Below, piece after piece: positions 20,045 to 28,215 of a DNA stretch of 48,583 nucleotides. The DNA lies in assembly GCA_015062005.1 (NCBI GenBank), contig SUVL01000021.1, positions 1 to 48,583 on the forward strand. Reading direction: 5' to 3'. Below the pieces are notes generated by a model that was not told the origin of the DNA, ran no database searches, and saw only the letters and a list, made by a program, of their open reading frames with translations. The translations under genes and the position numbers were made by a program. This DNA comes from Akkermansiaceae bacterium. Lineage in GTDB: Bacteria; Verrucomicrobiota; Verrucomicrobiia; Verrucomicrobiales; Akkermansiaceae. Each line of letters starts with the position of its first letter. Positions within the stretch are counted from its first letter, which is position 1.

Positions 20045-20773
20045 ATGAGCGACCAGCCCCAGCCTCCGTATAAACGTATCCTCCTGAAATTGAGCGGTGA
20101 AGCCTTGCGTGCTCCCGGCAGCCGCGATAATATCTCCCCCGAGATTGTGGCCCGCATTGCCCGCGAGATTGCCGAAGCCCAGCAGAAGGGTGACCTGCAG
20201 ATTGCCATTGTGGTAGGCGGTGGCAATATCTGGCGCGGAGCCAAGGCCAGTGTGCGTGGCATGGACCGTCCCACGGCTGACTACGTGGGCATGCTTGCCA
20301 CAGTGATGAATGCTCTTTCCATCTGCTCCGCCGTGCAGGAAGCCGGCGTACCCGCCCATGTGCAGAGCGCCATTGAGATGAAGAACGTGGCAGAGCCCTA
20401 CGTGCGCAACAAGGCCCGCCACCAGCTGCGCTCCGGCGAGGTGGTGGTTTTCGCCGCCGGCACGGGCAACCCCTTCTTCAGCACCGATACCGCCGCCGCC
20501 CTGCGTGCCTGCGAGATTAATGCCGAGGTGGTGATGAAGGCAACCTCCGTGGACGGTGTGTACACGGCTGACCCCAAGACCGACCCCACCGCCACGCGCT
20601 TCGACGCCATTTCCTATGAGGAGTGCATTTCCCGCAACCTGAAGGTTATGGATCAGACCGCCTTCACCCTCTGCAAGGACAACGCCAAGCCCATCATGGT
20701 GTTTGATATGCACCAGCCCGGCAACATCACCCGCGCCCTGCTTGGTGAGAAGATTGGTACCATCATCGGCTAA
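20045..20773 (+). CDS. pyrH: UMP kinase
   Basis: PyrH phosphorylates UMP to UDP. The 242 residues start with YKRILLKLSGEAL and include VVGGGNIWRG and the ADPKTDPTATRFDAISYEE segment typical of bacterial hexameric UMP kinases of the amino-acid kinase fold. It is followed 33 bp later by frr, the common bacterial pairing of nucleotide and translation housekeeping genes. The 144-bp leader contains an imperfect dyad around 19973-20012 of unknown meaning. Confidence 0.96.
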   Translation: MSDQPQPPYKRILLKLSGEALRAPGSRDNISPEIVARIAREIAEAQQKGDLQIAIVVGGGNIWRGAKASVRGMDRPTADYVGMLATVMNALSICSAVQEAGVPAHVQSAIEMKNVAEPYVRNKARHQLRSGEVVVFAAGTGNPFFSTDTAAALRACEINAEVVMKATSVDGVYTADPKTDPTATRFDAISYEECISRNLKVMDQTAFTLCKDNAKPIMVFDMHQPGNITRALLGEKIGTIIG

Positions 20774-20806
20774 ATCATTTTTAACACACAACAGAATATA
20801 ACGACA

Positions 20807-21373
20807 ATGGACGAAGAGACACTCTTACTCGAAATCGAGACCGCAATGGAAGAAGCTGTGGAGCACATGCAGACCGGTTTTGCCGGTGTGCGCACCGGCA
20901 AGGCTTCTCCCTCCCTGGTGGATAACATGGACATCTACGTGGCTTCCTATGGCTCCAGCATGAAGCTCAAGAGCCTGGCCGTGGTTTCCACCCCGGATTC
21001 CCGCTCCATCCTCATCCAGCCGTTTGATCCCGGCACCCTCAACGATATCAAGAAGGCCATCGCTGAGAGCCGCCTGGGTATCTCCCCCATCATTGATGCC
21101 CGCTCCGTGCGCCTGCCTATCCCCGAGCTCACCGGCGAGCGCCGCAAGGAGCTCTGCAAGTATGTATCCGGCCTGGGCGAGGAAACTCGCGTGCGTATCC
21201 GCGGCGTGCGCAAGACCGGCATGGACGGTATCAAGAAGATGAAGGCCGATAACATCCTGACCGAGGATGGTGTGCGCACCGCTGAGGACAAGGTGCAGAA
21301 GCTCACCGATAAGTATGTGAAGACCGTTGGCGACCTCGTGGCCGCCAAGGAAAAGGAAATCATGACGGTGTAA
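20807..21373 (+). CDS. frr: Ribosome recycling factor
   Basis: RRF, with EF-G, splits post-termination ribosomes. The 188-residue length is normal. Signature stretches include TGFAGVRTGKASPSLVDNMD, IQPFDPGTLNDIKKAI, and the long helical bundle with RVRIRGVRKTGMDGIKKMK. It sits between pyrH and a bactofilin gene, with short gaps on both sides, and is probably co-transcribed with them up to the terminator at 21761. Confidence 0.96.
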   Translation: MDEETLLLEIETAMEEAVEHMQTGFAGVRTGKASPSLVDNMDIYVASYGSSMKLKSLAVVSTPDSRSILIQPFDPGTLNDIKKAIAESRLGISPIIDARSVRLPIPELTGERRKELCKYVSGLGEETRVRIRGVRKTGMDGIKKMKADNILTEDGVRTAEDKVQKLTDKYVKTVGDLVAAKEKEIMTV

Positions 21374-21412
21374 TCCTCCGCTTTTTTCAACCCCAAACCT
21401 CTTATACAGAAT

Positions 21413-21733
21413 ATGAGCACGAACACCACCAACGTTCTTTCCTCCGGTATCGAGATTATCGGTTCCATCCGTTTCCAGAATGATATGCACATCGATGGCC
21501 ACATCGAGGGCAAAATCGAGTCCGACACCGGCAAGGTGACAATCGGTGAGATGGCCAACATCAAGGGCGATATTCACGCCGGCGAGGTTCACATCTACGG
21601 CCGCGTGGAGGGCAATATCGAGAGCAACCGCTGCCATCTCAATGCCCAGTCCAACATCACCGGCGATATTACCACCGGTACGCTTTCCATGGACGAAGGT
21701 GCCCGCCTCAGCGGCCGCGCCCAGATTGGTTAA
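21413..21733 (+). CDS. Bactofilin
   Basis: This 106-residue protein has the beta-helical bactofilin (DUF583) pattern: repeated six-residue turns such as IEGKIESDTGKVTIGEMANI, KGDIHAGEVHIYGRVEGNI and NITGDITTGTLSMDEGARL. Bactofilins polymerise into cytoskeletal filaments at the membrane and often guide cell-wall or stalk enzymes. The protein is short, with almost no tails outside the core, so partner-binding extensions are limited. It follows frr by 39 bp and ends before a strong terminator. Confidence 0.93.
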   Translation: MSTNTTNVLSSGIEIIGSIRFQNDMHIDGHIEGKIESDTGKVTIGEMANIKGDIHAGEVHIYGRVEGNIESNRCHLNAQSNITGDITTGTLSMDEGARLSGRAQIG

Positions 21734-21760
21734 TCATCCGGCAATTTCATTATTTTCTCA

Positions 21761-21799
21761 GAGTCTGGGTCCCTTCCGGTACCCGGACTCTTTTTTTTT
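21761..21799 (+). terminator. Rho-independent terminator after the bactofilin gene
   Basis: GAGTCTGGGT pairs with ACCCGGACTC (one G-T) around a ten-base loop and is followed directly by nine T. It ends the pyrH-frr-bactofilin unit. Confidence 0.92.
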
Positions 21800-21875
21800 G
21801 CTTTTTTTTCTTTACAAATGCTTCGAGTTTATGTTATTTCATAGGGAGTTCCTACATAAAACATACACGACTGAT

Positions 21876-22433
21876 ATGAATAAGCATACTCTCTTTGCAA
21901 TGGCCATGGCTCCCATGGTGTGCATGACGGTTCAGGCCAATCCTGAAGTGGCCGCACTGGATTCCATCAAAGCTGCCATGCGTAATCTGACTACGGTGAT
22001 GAGCACCTCACAGGATAAGGACCTGCCCACCCTTGTGGCAGATCTGGATGCCGTGCTCTCTGCTGCTGTGCCGGGCATTCTCACGCAGCTTGAACCGCTG
22101 ACCGATGAACAGCGCCTGAGTGTTCTTCAGGGGCTCATGCAGGCCGAGGAGCTGGGCCAGATGATGGAAGGCGCTGCCCCGCTTGCCGAAGGCAAGGCTG
22201 CCGCTACTGTGATGCCCGCCATCGCCGGTGAGGGTGATCCTGTTGCCTTGTCTGCTTCTCTTCCCTTCAAGACAAAGACCCAGGTGGTGGATATCACCGC
22301 CAACTTGCTGAAGCTGGCCATCGGCCTCGGCATCGACAGCCCCGCCGTGCAGGAGATGCTGGGCGGGCTCTTCGGTGGCGAGGAGGAATGCGCCCCCGAG
22401 GGATGCACCCCCGAGGGATGCACCGCAGAGTAA
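21876..22433 (+). CDS. Secreted hypothetical protein with Cys-rich tail
   Basis: The 185-residue product begins MNKHTLFAMAMAPMVCMTVQA, a plausible Sec signal peptide, followed by a mainly helical domain. The C-terminus is a short acidic repeat ECAPEGCTPEGCTAE with three cysteines. I do not recognise the family. The start at 21876 was chosen because the signal peptide begins there; the frame is open further upstream only through the terminator. It has its own terminator at 22456 and is the first of a string of exported proteins on this strand. Confidence 0.75.
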   Translation: MNKHTLFAMAMAPMVCMTVQANPEVAALDSIKAAMRNLTTVMSTSQDKDLPTLVADLDAVLSAAVPGILTQLEPLTDEQRLSVLQGLMQAEELGQMMEGAAPLAEGKAAATVMPAIAGEGDPVALSASLPFKTKTQVVDITANLLKLAIGLGIDSPAVQEMLGGLFGGEEECAPEGCTPEGCTAE

Positions 22434-22455
22434 GTCTGTCTGCCTGCTCCTTTCC

Positions 22456-22495
22456 CGCACCGGTACCGCAAATGCGCTCTGCCGGTGCGTTTTTT
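22456..22495 (+). terminator. Rho-independent terminator
   Basis: CGCACCGG pairs with CCGGTGCG, with a twenty-base loop and a following T6 run. It lies 22 bases after the stop of the preceding gene. The next gene starts only 15-33 bases later, so it may act as a partial terminator or attenuator for the ankyrin genes. Confidence 0.8.
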
Positions 22496-22528
22496 GCTCT
22501 GCGCCTGCCAATGCGCTCTTCTGCTATC

Positions 22529-23386
22529 ATGTATTACCATTCATTCCTACACGTCTTTTGTGCTCCCGTCGTGGCGCTGTGTTGCGCAGGGTGCCCCAAC
22601 GCAGTGGCTGACACCGGAATAGACGCCAGACTCAATGAGTTAACTGGCAGCCTGGCTGCCCGGTACAAGGACACGCCCCAGTGGCCCGTCCTTCATTCCT
22701 ACTTGCTCAACATGCGCAGTAGCGGCAATGCCAACTGGCTAAACCGCCAGGGTTGCAGTCTGCTTGAATACTGCCAGCGCGAGCTTCCGGGGTGCGATGC
22801 CTCGCTCGTTCACCAGCTTCTCCTGGCGGGACTTGACCCCAATCAGACTGAGCGCTCTACTAACCAGACTCCGTTGCACCGCGCCGCCAAGGCCAATGAT
22901 TACCGCATGGCCCTGCGCCTGCTGGCTTTTGGCGCCAGGCCCGGCGCAAAGGACAGCAATGGCCGCCGCCCGGTGGATATGACCACCCACCCGCAGCTGC
23001 GCGTTCTGTTGCGTCGCGGCCATCCCGTGGAGCTGCAGAGCGATGAAGCGCTGACCGCCTGGGAAAAAGCCTGCGGAGGCGAGGCCCCTGCCATGTGGAA
23101 AGTGGCCGGTTACTATAACGATGACACCGGCATCCACTCAGCCTATATGAGCAAGTGGGCGAAAGCGGAGCAGGGGGGCGATGCTGATGCGCTGGAGAAG
23201 CTTGCCTGGGTGGAACAGGCCGCTGCCAGGGGGGTGCCTGCTGCTCTGTATGACCTGGGCTTGCGCCAGTTGTTCGGCATGGGCGTGCAGCAGGATGCAG
23301 CAAAAGGACATGCGCACGTTCAGGCTGCTGCAAAACAGGGATATGAGCCCGCCATTGAATTTCTGAAGGAAAATCCGACTCCCTGA
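22529..23386 (+). CDS. Exported protein with ankyrin and Sel1-like repeats
   Basis: From the ATG at 22529 the 285-residue product begins with a hydrophobic export signal ending near VVALCCAGC, possibly a lipoprotein signal. The ATG at 22511 would add six residues. An ankyrin pair follows (NQTPLHRAAKANDYRMALRL and LLAFGARPGAKDSNGRRPVD), then near the end a Sel1-like TPR unit (ARGVPAALYDLGLRQLFGMG, GHAHVQAAAKQGYEPAIEFL). Such proteins are protein-protein interaction scaffolds, usually periplasmic when exported. It precedes three larger ankyrin proteins on the same strand. It lacks their beta-rich domain. Confidence 0.78.
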   Translation: MYYHSFLHVFCAPVVALCCAGCPNAVADTGIDARLNELTGSLAARYKDTPQWPVLHSYLLNMRSSGNANWLNRQGCSLLEYCQRELPGCDASLVHQLLLAGLDPNQTERSTNQTPLHRAAKANDYRMALRLLAFGARPGAKDSNGRRPVDMTTHPQLRVLLRRGHPVELQSDEALTAWEKACGGEAPAMWKVAGYYNDDTGIHSAYMSKWAKAEQGGDADALEKLAWVEQAAARGVPAALYDLGLRQLFGMGVQQDAAKGHAHVQAAAKQGYEPAIEFLKENPTP

Positions 23387-23448
23387 GCAGCCGTGCTTGC
23401 ATCGGCCGCGTTGGCATCATTGAACCCACCCTTAGATAAATCGCACGT

Positions 23449-24858
23449 ATGAAGGTATTTCACTCTCTGCTTTCCTTGTTGTGCATGGCCTCAGTCCCGT
23501 CACTGTGGGCGCTGGGGCCTGCGAATATTTCCGGCTTGTCTGTCCGGCTTGATATGAGCGGGGCGCAAATTGCCCGCAGTCCCATGTACGGTCTCCCCAT
23601 AGCGCCCTGGTATACCTTGGGCGAAGTGTCGGATTTTGTGCTTTCCTTCCCGGATTCTGCTGAATTCGAGGCCGATGTGCAATACAGCGCAGAGCTCAGC
23701 AATGAAGTAACAGTCAGCTATCATCCGAATACGAAGGAGAACCAGGCCTATGTGAAGGTGGAGTGCGCGGAGCTCAGTGTGCTGCTTACTCTGACCTACA
23801 CAAGCGACACGGAGGGTACGGCTGCGATTGCCTGGCACGAGGCCGGCAACACCCGCCACCTTCGCAACATCCCCTTCACCGTGGCGGATGATGCCGAGGA
23901 TGACGCCACCGTGGAATTCCCCGAGGAAATCATCGGTACCTCACCGGAGAATCAGCTGGATGATGGCCTGAGCTCCATTTTGAGGGAGATTGAAGGCACC
24001 CGCTATCGCAGTGCTTCGGAGCGCTTGTACCAGAAGCGGCTTTCCTCCCTGCTGCCGATGGTGATGATGCTGGGCAACCCCAGCTTCACGACTCCGGATT
24101 ACAAGGGTAACACCGCCTTACACTATGCCTGTTCGCTGGGCCATGTGGCGCTGGTGCGCTGGCTGGTTGACCACGGGGCCAATCTGGAAGCCCGCACGGA
24201 AAAGGGGGCCAGCATTGATGCCTGCGTGGGCGGGGGTAAGAATGGAGAAGCCATCAAGGGCATTCTGCAGCAGGCCCGCCGCGAGCGCGATTACCCCCTC
24301 CGCGGGCCGCAGGCCAGTGAGGAGGAGGCCGCCCGGGCTGTGGCCTGGCTGGAAAAGGCTTTCCGCTGCGAGGATGTGAACTCTCCGCTCTACGAGATTC
24401 CGACCCCGGATGCCACCGCTCAGGAGCATGCGGAGACTCTCTTCCTGTATGTGCGCCAGAACCGGGAGATTCCCCCGCAGGTGGACGTGACGGAGCCGCT
24501 GGGTAATCTGCTCACCTGGCTGCGCGATGCCAATGTGCACCGCGGTATGTTCACCGAGGCCTTGCAGAAAGAGCTCTACCAGATTCGTTCCTACAATCTT
24601 CACCAGCTACAGAAGGCTGGCAAGTCGCTGGCGCTGCTGCCGCATATGATTCTTACCCGTGAGAAAGAAGGCATGCCCTTCGATGGCGCCACCGCAGTTT
24701 ACCGCGCGGCCTGCGAGGGCAACGTGGAGCTGGTGCGCTGGCTCATCGGCTATGGTGCGGATCGCAGCCTGCGCGATGCGGAGGGAAATGAGGTAACCCT
24801 TCCGGAAAATACTCCGAATGCGGCAGAAATCGAGGAGGCTCTGCAAATGCACGATTAG
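23449..24858 (+). CDS. Exported beta-domain plus ankyrin protein, paralogue 1
   Basis: The 469-residue protein has a signal peptide (about 1-21) and a beta-rich domain at about 28-147, ending with GTAAIAWHEAGNTRHLRN. A linker with LDDGLSSILREIEGTRYRSA and RLYQKRLSSLLP follows, then ankyrin units at about 219-277 (KGNTALHYACSLGHVALVRW) and again at about 411-465 (GATAVYRAACEGNVELVRWL). The beta domain and linker are shared with the next two proteins. I know no name for the domain. Position and export signal suggest a periplasmic or surface binding role. Start codon spacing to the next gene is only four bases, implying an operon. Confidence 0.78.
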   Translation: MKVFHSLLSLLCMASVPSLWALGPANISGLSVRLDMSGAQIARSPMYGLPIAPWYTLGEVSDFVLSFPDSAEFEADVQYSAELSNEVTVSYHPNTKENQAYVKVECAELSVLLTLTYTSDTEGTAAIAWHEAGNTRHLRNIPFTVADDAEDDATVEFPEEIIGTSPENQLDDGLSSILREIEGTRYRSASERLYQKRLSSLLPMVMMLGNPSFTTPDYKGNTALHYACSLGHVALVRWLVDHGANLEARTEKGASIDACVGGGKNGEAIKGILQQARRERDYPLRGPQASEEEAARAVAWLEKAFRCEDVNSPLYEIPTPDATAQEHAETLFLYVRQNREIPPQVDVTEPLGNLLTWLRDANVHRGMFTEALQKELYQIRSYNLHQLQKAGKSLALLPHMILTREKEGMPFDGATAVYRAACEGNVELVRWLIGYGADRSLRDAEGNEVTLPENTPNAAEIEEALQMHD

Positions 24859-24862
24859 GCTC

Positions 24863-25987
24863 ATGCTGAAAACTCTCTTCATGCTCGCCCTGCCGGTGCT
24901 TTCCGGTGCTGCATTTGCAGCACCGGCAGTGCCGGCTGATCTGAACGGTCGCAAGATTCAGTTCAGTTACCCGACTTCGTGGAAATTCACCCCGCTGCTC
25001 ATTCATTTCGGCGAGGCAGAGCCCGGCAGGCCGGATACATACACGGTGCAGGGGGAGGATCGCAGCTGCGAGGTGACCTACTCGCCCGATGCTGCCGCGG
25101 GTAAAGCCCGGCTGAGCGTGAATGGCAGGCGCGATAAGGCCACCATCAGCATGTGCTTTATCACGGACGCGTGCGGCACCGCCCACATGAAGTGGAACGG
25201 GACGGATTACTACGACCTCACTTTCCGACTTGCGGACGATGCCGGCTGCCAGGATTACCTCTGCCGCATGGGCGACCCGGTGGGCGATGTGATGCCCCCC
25301 ACGCTGGCCGGCAAGGTGCTCGAGATTGATTTCAGCGGGGCTTTCGGCGGCGAATTCAATCCTGAAACGCAGAAAGTGGGCTACCGTGAGTGGCGCTCCG
25401 CCCCGTGGGTGCTGAAGTTCCACCCGTCGGGGCAGGGTGGCACGGCTGAGCTGCCCGGGCAGAAAACTACTGTGACGGTTGACTACGAACCCATGGGCTG
25501 CGGCGCGATGCTGTCGCTGAAAGGTCAGAGCCTCACCGGCCAGATAACGCTGGATTTTGCTGATTCCGGTTCTGGACTGGCCCGGGTGGAGTGGGAGAAA
25601 GATGGTGCTGCCCGAGTAGTGTGTTCGGCCCGTTTCGTAATCCGCCATGAAGACGAGACACTTCAGCAATTGATTTCCTCTCTGGAAAAAGTGGAATACC
25701 GGACCGCCGTGGAGCGCCTGTACCAGAAACGACTGCTGACCCTGCTGCCGCAGATAGTGCAGGGGTCTTCTGTTGATACCGTGCTGCCCAATGCCAATGG
25801 AACGACCGCGCTGCACAATGCCTGCGGCCTCAGCCATGTGGAGATTGTGCAGTGGCTGGTGGAGCACGGCGCCGACCTCAATGCCCGAACCGCAAAAGGC
25901 GCCGCAGTGGATGACTGTATCGGCGGCCCGAATGCCGGAACCATACGCGCCATCCTCCGCAAAGCAAGAAATTCTGAACCAAGATGA
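24863..25987 (+). CDS. Exported beta-domain plus ankyrin protein, paralogue 2 (domain duplicated)
   Basis: The start at 24863 gives a 374-residue protein with signal peptide MLKTLFMLALPVLSGAAFAA. Two copies of the beta-rich domain are present, about 27-125 (VTYSPDAAAGKARLSV, CGTAHMKWNG) and about 148-262 (VTVDYEPMGCGAMLSL, GLARVEWEKDGAARVV). The shared linker VEYRTAVERLYQKRLLTLLP and a C-terminal ankyrin pair (TTALHNACGLSHVEIVQWLV) follow. It overlaps the next gene by four bases, so the two are translationally coupled. Function is unknown. Confidence 0.78.
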   Translation: MLKTLFMLALPVLSGAAFAAPAVPADLNGRKIQFSYPTSWKFTPLLIHFGEAEPGRPDTYTVQGEDRSCEVTYSPDAAAGKARLSVNGRRDKATISMCFITDACGTAHMKWNGTDYYDLTFRLADDAGCQDYLCRMGDPVGDVMPPTLAGKVLEIDFSGAFGGEFNPETQKVGYREWRSAPWVLKFHPSGQGGTAELPGQKTTVTVDYEPMGCGAMLSLKGQSLTGQITLDFADSGSGLARVEWEKDGAARVVCSARFVIRHEDETLQQLISSLEKVEYRTAVERLYQKRLLTLLPQIVQGSSVDTVLPNANGTTALHNACGLSHVEIVQWLVEHGADLNARTAKGAAVDDCIGGPNAGTIRAILRKARNSEPR

Positions 25988-26838
25988 AAACAACCCTCTC
26001 CATTACAGCTTTTCTGGCATGCTCTGCCCCTCTCGCGAGCGCAGCGGTGCAGCCGCCCGCCTCTGCCGCAGGCAAGACAGTGGTGGTTCTGATGAATAAT
26101 GTGGAAATGGCCACCTCGGAGCTCTACGGTGAACCCGATGCCAGGCACTGGTACGAGTTCCGGTTCGATGTGCCGCTGCTGTTGCGCTTCACCGCCGCCG
26201 GTGGCAACAGCTACACCGCTCCCCACCCCGACAGCTCTGCGGAAACACCCTATCCCGATATCACGGTGAGCTACAGTGCTTCTACCGGGGGGAAGGGCTA
26301 TATCAAGCTCGAGAATAAGAATTTCCAGGCTCTGGTGGTGCTTTCCTTCAATGATCCAACCAGCGGTTCTGCCTATATATATTGGCATGAGGACGGCGAG
26401 AGCCGCCACATGCGAAACGCTACATTCATGTTGCGCGATGAGCGCCCCAATGATCCCGCTATTCAGCTTCCTTCTGCACCACTGCCTGATGTCGAACCCG
26501 AATTGCTGGATGACGGCTTGAGTGATATTCTGGCGGAAATCGAGAGCCGTCAGTGTCGTACAGAATCTGAACGCTTGTATTGCAAGCGCCTTTGTTTTAT
26601 TCTTCCTGAGATTATGGCGCAGCGCAATCCAGACTATACGACGCGCGAGCTCAAAGGCAACACCGCCTTGCACTACGCGTGCTCGCTCAGCTACGTAAGG
26701 CTGGTGCAATGGCTCGTGGATCACGGGGCCGACCTGGAGATTGTCACGGATAAGAATGTGACCGTGGATGACTGCATCTCCGGCCCTCATGCTGCGACCA
26801 TCCGTGGCATTTTGCGAGAAGCACGCAGCAGGAAATGA
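25984..26838 (+). CDS. Exported beta-domain plus ankyrin protein, paralogue 3
   Basis: The 284-residue protein starts with MKTTLSITAFLACSAPLASA, a Sec signal. It has one beta-rich domain ending in GSAYIYWHEDGESRHMRN, the linker LDDGLSDILAEIESRQCRTE with RLYCKRLCFILP, and a C-terminal ankyrin pair KGNTALHYACSLSYVRLVQW. Residue-level similarity to paralogues 1 and 2 is high in the linker and ankyrin part and lower in the beta domain. The start overlaps the previous stop as ATGA. Confidence 0.78.
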   Translation: MKTTLSITAFLACSAPLASAAVQPPASAAGKTVVVLMNNVEMATSELYGEPDARHWYEFRFDVPLLLRFTAAGGNSYTAPHPDSSAETPYPDITVSYSASTGGKGYIKLENKNFQALVVLSFNDPTSGSAYIYWHEDGESRHMRNATFMLRDERPNDPAIQLPSAPLPDVEPELLDDGLSDILAEIESRQCRTESERLYCKRLCFILPEIMAQRNPDYTTRELKGNTALHYACSLSYVRLVQWLVDHGADLEIVTDKNVTVDDCISGPHAATIRGILREARSRK

Positions 26839-26872
26839 AGATTTTATATTATTAACTCAAGTTGAATTACAA

Positions 26873-28177
26873 ATGATGAAGAAAGTCCATTTTGCATTGT
26901 TGCCCTTGCTGGCAGTGAGTGCTTATGCCGAACCTCAGAAAGCGAGCACCCGCGATCTGGGCTACGCTGAATTCTATCTGAAGGAATTTGAAGCGGAAGT
27001 CCGTCGCTCCCAGGGCAGTGCCAATACCATGTACCGTAGCAAGAATGATGCACTGAACCGCATTCAGACGCTCATGAAGACCTACCCGCAGGACCCTGCG
27101 GTGCAGGCTCTCTACGAGCGCGCCCGCGTGGCGCTCATGAAGAGCAAGGGGAACTACAACCAGATTACCCCCGCCATGGTGGCCTACCTCAATAATGAGA
27201 AGCAGCTGCGCGAGAAGTATGCCCAGCTCAGTGAGACCAGATGGAAGGAACTGCAGCAGGGACGCGACATCCTGGCCAAGGTGTTCCCCACGGTGGATCC
27301 GCTGAAGAATACCCCGGAGACCGACCCCACCGAGAAGACCATTGTGCTGCCGGATGTCAAGTACCCCGACAACCAGTTTGTAGGTGCTTCCGGTGAATAC
27401 ATTGTGGTGGGCAAGCCCTCCACCGGTTTCTATTTCGTGAATATCGGCGGTCGCGAATGGCTGGGGCCGTACGAGGCCATCAAGCGTTTCCGCCGCGAGG
27501 TAGATGGCTCGCTGGGCGATAGCCTGAACTTCACCGTACTGGGTAAGATTACCGGCCCGGCTTTCGAAATTCCCGGTAACCGGCGCACGAACATGGCCTG
27601 GGGCTGGGTGGTGGAACCCGAAGCGCTTTATATTGATGGCCATATTGTAGCGGTTTTCGATGCCAGCCATGATAAGAGCGGCTCCTTCGTGGAGGAGGAT
27701 AAGGTAGCCGGCATCAAGGAGGGCTGGTACACGGAAAGAACCGTGCCGGAGAACGCCACGCCTGAGCGCGTGATGGAAATCTTCCTGACTGCAATCAAGG
27801 AAAAGAATTATGAGCTCTACCGCCAGTGCATCAACCCCGAACGCTACAAGACCGAGACCGCCGAGTCTCTGCTGCGTTACCACTGGGACCTGCACCAGCA
27901 GCGGCTGCATGGCGAATATGTGCATGCCACTTTCAGCGATACCAAGATTTCCGTGGTGAAGGGGCATGATGATAAGAATGACCTGGAAAACTTCTTCCTG
28001 GATGATGCCCAGCGCGACCACCTCATCAAGATGGAGGGTGAGAAGGTGGAGCACGCCACGGTGAAGAGCCAGGCATTCGATGCCAACGGCAAGCAGGTCG
28101 GCGTCAAGAACGTCCACAAGCTCATTCGCAAGGGCGGTGGTCGCTGGTATGTGGATGATTACGAAATCCGTTTTTAA
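26873..28177 (+). CDS. Exported hypothetical protein
   Basis: The start at 26873 (or the adjacent ATG at 26876) places a signal peptide MMKKVHFALLPLLAVSAYA at the N-terminus of a 434-residue protein. The first 120 residues after it are helical, with a TPR-like spacing (LMKTYPQDPAVQALYERARV). The middle is beta-rich, and the last 120 residues (TPERVMEIFLTAIKEKNYEL and GGGRWYVDDYEIRF) resemble the cone-like NTF2/DUF4878 folds that end in a RWYVD strand. I cannot assign a function. It lies 34 bp after the ankyrin genes and may share their transcript. Confidence 0.7.
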   Translation: MMKKVHFALLPLLAVSAYAEPQKASTRDLGYAEFYLKEFEAEVRRSQGSANTMYRSKNDALNRIQTLMKTYPQDPAVQALYERARVALMKSKGNYNQITPAMVAYLNNEKQLREKYAQLSETRWKELQQGRDILAKVFPTVDPLKNTPETDPTEKTIVLPDVKYPDNQFVGASGEYIVVGKPSTGFYFVNIGGREWLGPYEAIKRFRREVDGSLGDSLNFTVLGKITGPAFEIPGNRRTNMAWGWVVEPEALYIDGHIVAVFDASHDKSGSFVEEDKVAGIKEGWYTERTVPENATPERVMEIFLTAIKEKNYELYRQCINPERYKTETAESLLRYHWDLHQQRLHGEYVHATFSDTKISVVKGHDDKNDLENFFLDDAQRDHLIKMEGEKVEHATVKSQAFDANGKQVGVKNVHKLIRKGGGRWYVDDYEIRF

Positions 28178-28215
28178 TCCAAGTTCTGAATTGTTCATTC
28201 AAATTTTATCCTATC

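Noticed and set aside
25683..25691. GGAAAAAGT inside ankyrin paralogue 2 as a target of small RNA A
   Set aside because: A nine-base match is expected by chance roughly this often in 48 kb, and it is deep inside a coding region.
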